From assembly GCF_023053635.1 (NCBI RefSeq), contig NC_086178.1, forward strand, positions 37,618,726-37,682,725: 64,000 nt of DNA, read 5' to 3'. The notes under the pieces were generated by a model, which made no database searches, was not told the DNA's origin, and saw nothing but the letters and a program-made list of their open reading frames with translations. Made by a program: the position numbers and the translations under genes. The number at the start of each line of letters is the position of its first letter. Position 1 is the first letter of the stretch. Positions 58,441 to 64,000 of this stretch are shown piece by piece. This DNA comes from Elgaria multicarinata webbii. Lineage: Eukaryota; Chordata; Lepidosauria; Squamata; Anguidae.

Positions 58441-58671
58441 TGAAACCATAGTTTAATACTACATAAATAAGCCTCAGACTCTTGCATGCCCCCCTTCCAA
58501 CTGCAGCCATGAGGAGGAGATTGGAAGTATCTGCTTCTGTTTTTCAATAAACACTTTATTGTTATGTTCAAAAAAGGACAAACTGTCATTATACGATCGT
58601 TTATAAAACAAGCCAAGATCAAACTGTGGTTTATAATGCTGGCTTGTTTCAACAAACCACAGTTTAAACCA

Positions 58672-58768
58672 GGGTGGATAACTTGTGGCCCTCCAGATGT
58701 TTTGGTCTTCAATTCCCCTCAGCCATAGCCAAAGCAGTTGAAGGGCTACAAGTTGCCCAACCCTGGTT
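58672..58768. repeat. Hairpin MITE (CCTCCAGATGTTTTGG family)
   Basis: AACTTGTGGCCCTCCAGATG and the complementary CTACAAGTTGCCCAACCCTG; nested within a further palindrome (AAACTGTGGTTTATAATG...TTTAAACCAGG). Confidence 0.7.
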
Positions 58769-59015
58769 TAAACGAAACTAAATTCCCAGTTTAGGCAAAA
58801 TGAGAAATTCCAACTAGTTTAAAACAGGAAGTAGATGCTTCCAATCTCCTCTTTATGGCCACGCTGGAGGAGAAGGGAGAGCTTGAGACTTGCTGCTGCT
58901 TGTTTACATAATGGTTGAGTATTACCATGACCATAATGATGTAGCATTATGGCCCAACCAGGTCAATGTAGTACTATTACCCTCCACCCTGCAAATCCTT
59001 AATAACACAACTTAC

Positions 59016-59156
59016 CAAATGGCTGTTTGGATTATGAGAGTTGCTAGTGTTGACCCACTATCAGGTCCTAAATCACAGTAGCAGAGGCTCAGAGTTAAAA
59101 GCTTTCTGTTTCCCTCTAATCCAGAAATAAGGCTATTGACACCATTATCTCCACAT
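59016..59156 (-). CDS. LRR-protein gene, exon c (ribonuclease-inhibitor-type repeats)
   Basis: This 141-bp exon encodes CGDNGVNSLISGLEGNRKLL and TLSLCYCDLGPDSGSTLATL. The alternation of a G-D-x-G-V helix start with L-x-x-L-x-L-x-x-C-x-L strands is the signature of ribonuclease-inhibitor/RanGAP-type leucine-rich repeats. The acceptor is TTTACAG and the donor GTAAGT. It needs one base from exon b and leaves two for exon d; both joins stay open. Confidence 0.85.
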
Positions 59157-59399
59157 CTGTAAAGAGATTAATACATTAGGTAGGCTTTGTCTTCAAAGAA
59201 GGATGTCTACTATTATCCTAATGCATACAATTATTCAGCCAATATCTTACATAAGTTTGAACTAATTGAGCCAACTCACATTTAGAGCCAGCTCTGGACA
59301 GATTTAAATGATGAGGATAAATTAAAGAAATTTCAGTGTTGCTTAATCCATAGTAACTGTCACTACACTGCCATATATTTTTATATAGGCAGGTAGAGG

Positions 59400-59900
59400 A
59401 CTTGTTCACACTACTTGGAACAGGATAGTCAACATGATAGTCAACAGTTGTTTATCTTGGGGGTTCTCCCAACATGACATGATAATAATCTACCATGGTG
59501 AGGATTAGGATCAGCGTTGAGTTGACTATTAGTCCATTCTGAGTTGGCAGTAATCCTGCTAGTATCACATCTGCCATTATTGCCCAAAATTTATGCTGCT
59601 AGCTGGACTAGATTGGCAGTCGCCACTTTGACTACTCTTGCCTTGCGACTCTGCGGCTGCGGAAATAACCAAAGGTGGCTGAGGAAATAACCAATGGTGC
59701 CCTTCACGCAACACAGTCAATGGTGGTTCAAATACCCAACTCTACACAGTGTTACTTGTTTGTGTTGGTTATTTCGGCCAAATAACCAACTGTTGGTTTA
59801 AAAACTTCCGACACACAACATGATAACCCACAGTGGGTTAAATAACCAACTGTCGACTATTTAAATCACTGTTGGTTATCTTGTTGTCCAAACCCAGTCA
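59400..59900. repeat. GGTTATT-type hairpin repeat
   Basis: GACTTGTTCACACTACTTGG at the left, TTATCTTGTTGTCCAAACCC at the right, with many AACCAACTGTTGGTT motifs; degenerate MITE in an LRR-gene intron. Confidence 0.5.
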
Positions 59901-60544
59901 AACTCTATGCACCTCTTTCATATTTAACATGTTTAACCTCAACATGAGACTGGAAGAGGGAGTTATTTTCAGGACACTATTATTAAATAACATAAAACCA
60001 AGGGCAAACAGGGTTTGCTGGCATTTCAGAGTTTTCAATAGCTCAGAGTAGAAGAAGAAAAAATCTTTTTTTTAAGATTAAATTTATTCATAAATTTAAT
60101 CAAACATAAAATCAGACCTGTAATGTCATAAAAGCAAAAATAGAAAGCGAAGTCAGCTGAAATTGTGATTCAGCTAGAGATGGAAACTGGTATTTCAGCG
60201 CACTATATTTTAGTACTGATATATGCCTTACCCTCTTAATGTGAGATGCTGTTTTCACTACTGGTGGAATTCTAGCTGGGAAGCAGAGAAATGCAAGCCT
60301 TCAGCAGCTCTTGGGTCTCTGGTTGGTGACTGGGGCCATTGCCATTTAATTACATGCAAAGTTGTCCCTCTGTTCATACTGGCAGAGGTAAGAGGCCAAT
60401 AGTGGTGTGTGTGTGGTGTGTGAGTGGCAATAATGGGTAATGAGGTTTTCAGATGTGACTGCTTTACACAATATTCCTTGCATATAATTTCAGAATTATA
60501 GAGTGATATATTACATCATGCTACCAATTACAAGGCATTGTGCA

Positions 60545-60695
60545 GCAATTCCACCTTTTTCTCCGTAACAGATTTTCTGCGGAAAGAGAAAAGATGGAAG
60601 AAGTGTTGGAAAAACACCGGAGGGTTATGAGTGGAAGATGACGACATCTGGAACCTCTGTAAAATTCCATGAATGAGGCAGAGCAATAAAAGCCT
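60545..60695. mobile_element. MITE family A fragment
   Basis: TCTGCGGAAAGAGAAAAGAT GGAAGAAGTG resembles the middle of other family A copies; weak. Confidence 0.35.
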
Positions 60696-61005
60696 CATGT
60701 GGAAGCACCCAAACTTGGTTGCATTCCAAGGAGCTAGTTAAACAGATGGTTTGCTGCCAAATTTAGTGTTGTGGCATAAGCAGGAATGGAGCTTGGGGGA
60801 GAGCAGGGGTGCTGGAGGGCGAAGGTGGCATCTGGCCCCTGCAAAGCTGCTCACCCCTGAACTACACGGGGGAAACAGATGGAAATCCTTTTGTTATAAC
60901 GATCCTACAATATTTGGTTTCACAACTCATCCTCCCCACAACTTTTTTTAGGCTGCTGCTGAAAGAGGAAAAAAAAAGGAAAGAAAAAAAAAGATTTTTT
61001 CTTAC

Positions 61006-61154
61006 TTGGAATAATCCAATACAAGAGAACTCAAATTGCTGTAAGGCAAAGCAACTCCAAGTCTCTCTGTTGCCCAAAGATCTAACGCATGATGAGATAT
61101 TTCTAATTTAGAAAACGGATAGATGGTGCGCCCATCCAGTTCTAGTAAGATTGC
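61006..61154 (-). CDS. LRR-protein gene, exon b
   Basis: This 149-bp exon begins in phase 0 after TGTTTAG and ends with two bases of a codon before GTAAGA. It encodes GRTIYPFSKLEISHHALDLW and then SNLSSLVLDYSK, where the last part is the start of a leucine-rich repeat (pattern L-x-x-L-x-L-D-Y). It joins exon c exactly, the split codon becoming Lys. Confidence 0.78.
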
Positions 61155-61507
61155 CTAAACACATGGATAAAAATAACAGGAACCAAGATTTATTAAACTG
61201 AGAAACATTTCTAAAGTGAATTCTTCTTGCTTGCTTTGAAAATGTTTTTACTAAGTTTATGGTGCAATCCTAAACATGCATAGGATTGCATCCTAAACTC
61301 CACTTCACTAAAAGCAACAAATTCAATACTAGGAACATAGGAAGCCACCTTATGCTGATATTTCTGAGGATCCAAATTCCATGTTTAACTACATAGCATG
61401 AATATTATATCCAGTAATATACTTCAGATACAGTGCAGATAGGAGTCCCCTGCAGCTGATATGAATTCATTGCCGGGCGCTTGTTAAAATCCCTGCCAGT
61501 GACAGCC

Positions 61508-61650
61508 ACTTCTGTCCGTAAAGCAGCCTCCCCCAGCCTAGTACCCTCCAGATATGTTGGACTACAACACCCAGCGTTCCTCATGTTGGCGGGGGTATTC
61601 TGGGAATTGGAACTGAAGGGTAGCAGGTTGTGGAAAAGCTGCTATAAGGT
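61508..61650. repeat. Hairpin MITE (CCTCCAGATGTTTTGG family)
   Basis: CAGCCTAGTACCCTCCAGAT ... AAGGGTAGCAGGTTGTGG; degenerate copy. Confidence 0.6.
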
Positions 61651-62299
61651 CTAGAATTAGAGTAAGGGATAATTCACATGTCAGCAATTTCTGAAATTCT
61701 CTATGGAAAGACGTCGGGCTCATACTCTACAGATGGATAGGAGGTTTGGGCTGACTGGCTCGGTTGCTTAGCTGTCTGCCTCACAATCCTGTGCCATATG
61801 TGTAGGCTTGCATCACATAATTGATTGATGGAATGATCATATCAGCATGCAACTCTATCTCCCATTCTATTCACACATTTGGGCAGAGCTTGAGCCAAAA
61901 ATGCCTGTGGCTTCACTGAAGTCCAAAAAGTAGGTTCATGTGGCTTTACTCCTTCCAGTTTCCTTCAATTTATCTGCTGTCAGGTCCAGAACTAGCGTTG
62001 AGTAATCTCCCCTTGGCTGGATTCAGAATTGATCCAACTAGAAGAAGGTATTTTACACTCATAGTAGAATCCCAAGTGGATGGAGACCCGGAACCTGCAG
62101 TTTCAAGGGTACTTGACATCTACTTAAGGATTCAGGCACCCTTGAGAACCTTTCCCGAGGTCCCTGGCTATTGCTCAGACTATCCTTGGTTTTTTACCCA
62201 GTTTCTTCTGAGTCGGTTGACTAGATGAAATTAAAATTAATAAAACACATAAAATTAGAACGTTACTGGACTAGAAAGAGGGCTGTTGCTTCAAATGCT

Positions 62300-62706
62300 T
62301 CTGAGATGGTGTTATAGTGTGGCAGTTACTCATAGATACTATGAACTTCATCAGATGGGTGGGGGTGGGGAAATCGCACTTCCCTACCATTGCTTTGCCT
62401 TCTGCTTTTGTCCCACAGTAGGGATGAGCAGCTTCCTCTTTTTTCACACGGGGAAGAAAGAGAAAGCAAGCAGTGACCACATGGCCTTTTATCGCACAGC
62501 TTCTTCTGCACACAGCAAGAAATGGCAGCAACTACCGTTATAACCAAAACTTTGGATTTTCCAGTTCTTATTTTGTGATGGAGAAAAGATCAGAAGGAGT
62601 GGGAGAAGCGTGGGAGGAACACTGTGTCATCAAAATGTCCTGTGAAGAACTGTGAATGCCCTGTTGTAAGCGTGCCATAAAATGCTCATCTGATGACGCT
62701 CTATAT
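62300..62706. mobile_element. MITE family A copy
   Basis: TTTTTTCACACGGGGAAGAA, GACCACATGGCC, GATCAGAAGGAGTGGGAGAA and an end ATGCTCATCTGATGACGCTC. It lacks the 141-bp insert seen in 1080-1605, so it shows the uninterrupted form. Confidence 0.65.
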
Positions 62707-62779
62707 TTCGCATTATGCTACTGAGGCTTCTATACTGACACAGTGATTCCTTTTACACTTGTCTTTTGTTTAAACTTAC

Positions 62780-62932
62780 AAGGTTTGCAATATCTTGAGG
62801 ACTTAGCATAATTCCCCAGATACAGAGCTCCTTTCCCAACTGATACCGTTCATCTCGAATAGTCCTTAGTAAAGGAGTAAGAGAAACTGGATGCAAATTT
62901 CCTGATAAGGTTTCCACATTTGTAAGCACAAA
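62780..62932 (-). CDS. LRR-protein gene, exon a (first exon in window)
   Basis: This is the most upstream exon I can see of an unidentified gene on the minus strand. It is 153 bp, phase 0 at both ends, with a TTCCCCAG acceptor and a perfect GTAAGT donor. It encodes 51 residues beginning FVLTNVETLSGNL and including TPLLRTIRDERYQLGKELCI. There is no start codon at its head, so earlier exons exist to the right of 64000. I do not recognise the family from this exon alone; the link to the LRR exons rests on matching phase, strand and spacing. Confidence 0.7.
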
Positions 62933-63164
62933 CTGGGGAAGAAAACACAAGGTTTAGCAACAACTCCATTACTAAAACAAATTTTTCATCATTGTGTTGA
63001 GAGGACACAAAACTCCATGTGAGAGAGTTATGCAGTTTTCTCTGATGTTATTTAAGTTCAAATTTGTCTTAGGCATAGGCAGTAACCAAGGAATGACGAC
63101 AGATATTGACCTAGTAATGACAAAAAGATATAAAATTACCAAGTTACGAACATCCTCCTCCTTC

Positions 63165-64000
63165 TCCTCCTCCTCGTGGTTTTTCTAGATGGACATGACA
63201 GGTGTTGCCAAGTCATGCTGTTTTTTACAGATTCAGGAATTTCCTGACAATTGAGTATGTTTTAAGTATGACTGCTTTCTGGATGTTGGTGTGGATGTAT
63301 TTTGGTAAGCCCAGTTTCTGAAGGTTTTCTGTATAGTTTTTTTATGTGATGCTGGTGACTGATGTGACTAATGGAATAATTGTGACCTTTTCCTGTTGCC
63401 ATAGTTCTTTGACTTCCATGGCCAGTGGTGTATATTTTCCTCTCTTTTCCTCTTCCTTTTCAACGACATTTTTGTCATTCAGTATTGCTATGTCGATGAG
63501 GTATGTGTGTTTTTCTTTTTTGTCTATGAATTTTTGTCTGGTCAGTTGCAAGGTATTGTTTTGTCACTATGAATTGTTCTGTCCCAGTATATTTTATGAT
63601 CTGCATTTTCCATGATTGTTTCGGGTGAGTATGTTCAGTATGGTGTAGGTTGTTTGATAAGGTTGAATTTGATGGCCAGTCGTCGGTGAATTATTTTTGC
63701 AGCTGTATTGTGTCTGTATGTATAGTCCATTCCTGCCAAAATTTCGCATCCACTTGTTACATGGTTTATTGTTTCTTGGAATTGATGACATTTCCTGCAT
63801 AGGTCTATTGTTACATTGTTATCTTTTATGATGTATTTTTGGTAGTTCTTGGTTGCTATAACTTGATCCTGTACAGTTATTAGGAATCCTTCTGTTTCTG
63901 GAAGTAGCTCACCTTTCCTGAGCCATTCGTATGATTGTTCTTTATTTGTGGGTTCTGTATTATGTTGTAGTGCTTCCCATGCAGTGCTTTTTGTGCCCAT
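63165..64000 (-). mobile_element. R4/Dong-type LINE, 3' part (continues past the window)
   Basis: Minus-strand frames give ETINHVTSGCEILAGMDYTY, RHNTAAKIIHRRLAIKFNLI and, in a shifted frame, TYLIDIAILNDKNVVEKEEE plus KYTPLAMEVKELWQQEKVTI. These are the zinc-finger-like C-x-x-C...H and C-terminal (endonuclease) regions of R4/Dong-type non-LTR retrotransposons, which are known in lizards. The 3' end is close to a (GAG)n run at 63155-63176. The frame is broken between the two pieces, so this copy is dead. Confidence 0.75.

Noticed and set aside
63155-63180. GAG/CTC run as a gene feature
   Set aside because: A short microsatellite at the LINE end; nothing coding.

Overview
The window looks like nuclear DNA of a squamate reptile, most likely a lizard. 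The protein-coding exons are vertebrate. The repeat background is typical of reptiles: CR1 and L2-type LINEs, an R4/Dong-type LINE, two tRNA-derived SINE families (one Sauria-SINE-like), a Tc1-like fragment, hAT elements, and many hairpin-type MITEs. No species can be named from the sequence alone.

Three host genes lie on the minus strand, in the order LRR gene - RNF7 - GRK7 when read 5'->3'. (1) 52378-62932 carries the 3' part of an unidentified leucine-rich-repeat (ribonuclease-inhibitor-type) protein gene, with at least eight phase-consistent exons; its 5' exons lie beyond the right edge. (2) 42215-48009 holds all three coding exons of RNF7 (RBX2/SAG), a RING-box subunit of cullin-RING ubiquitin ligases, starting in a CpG-rich island. 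(3) 6773-36293 holds the first three coding exons of GRK7, the cone opsin kinase. Its last coding exon was not found and should lie left of the window. RNF7 next to GRK7 in the same orientation matches human 3q23.

The rest is introns and intergenic DNA filled with repeats. Left part (1-6.7 kb): MITEs, a 750-bp hAT element with 8-bp target duplication, and an ~850-bp GA/GT purine tract. GRK7 intron 3 (7-33 kb) holds the richest set: a divergent inverted repeat whose two arms each carry a hammerhead-ribozyme-like core, a 3.8-kb hAT-type element with 8-bp target duplications and GC-rich cargo, several palindromes, MITEs with 3-bp target duplications, nested CR1/L2 copies, and a probable solo LTR. 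Between GRK7 and RNF7 are SINE and hairpin copies. A Tc1-like terminal fragment sits in RNF7 intron 2, L2-type LINEs lie in its intron 1, and an 857-bp hAT element sits just upstream of its promoter. The right edge is the 3' part of an R4/Dong-type LINE.

The most interesting items are the hammerhead-like inverted pair (8.8-9.55 kb) and the unidentified LRR gene. Assignments rest on reading translations, splice signals and terminal repeats by eye; nothing was searched against a database.
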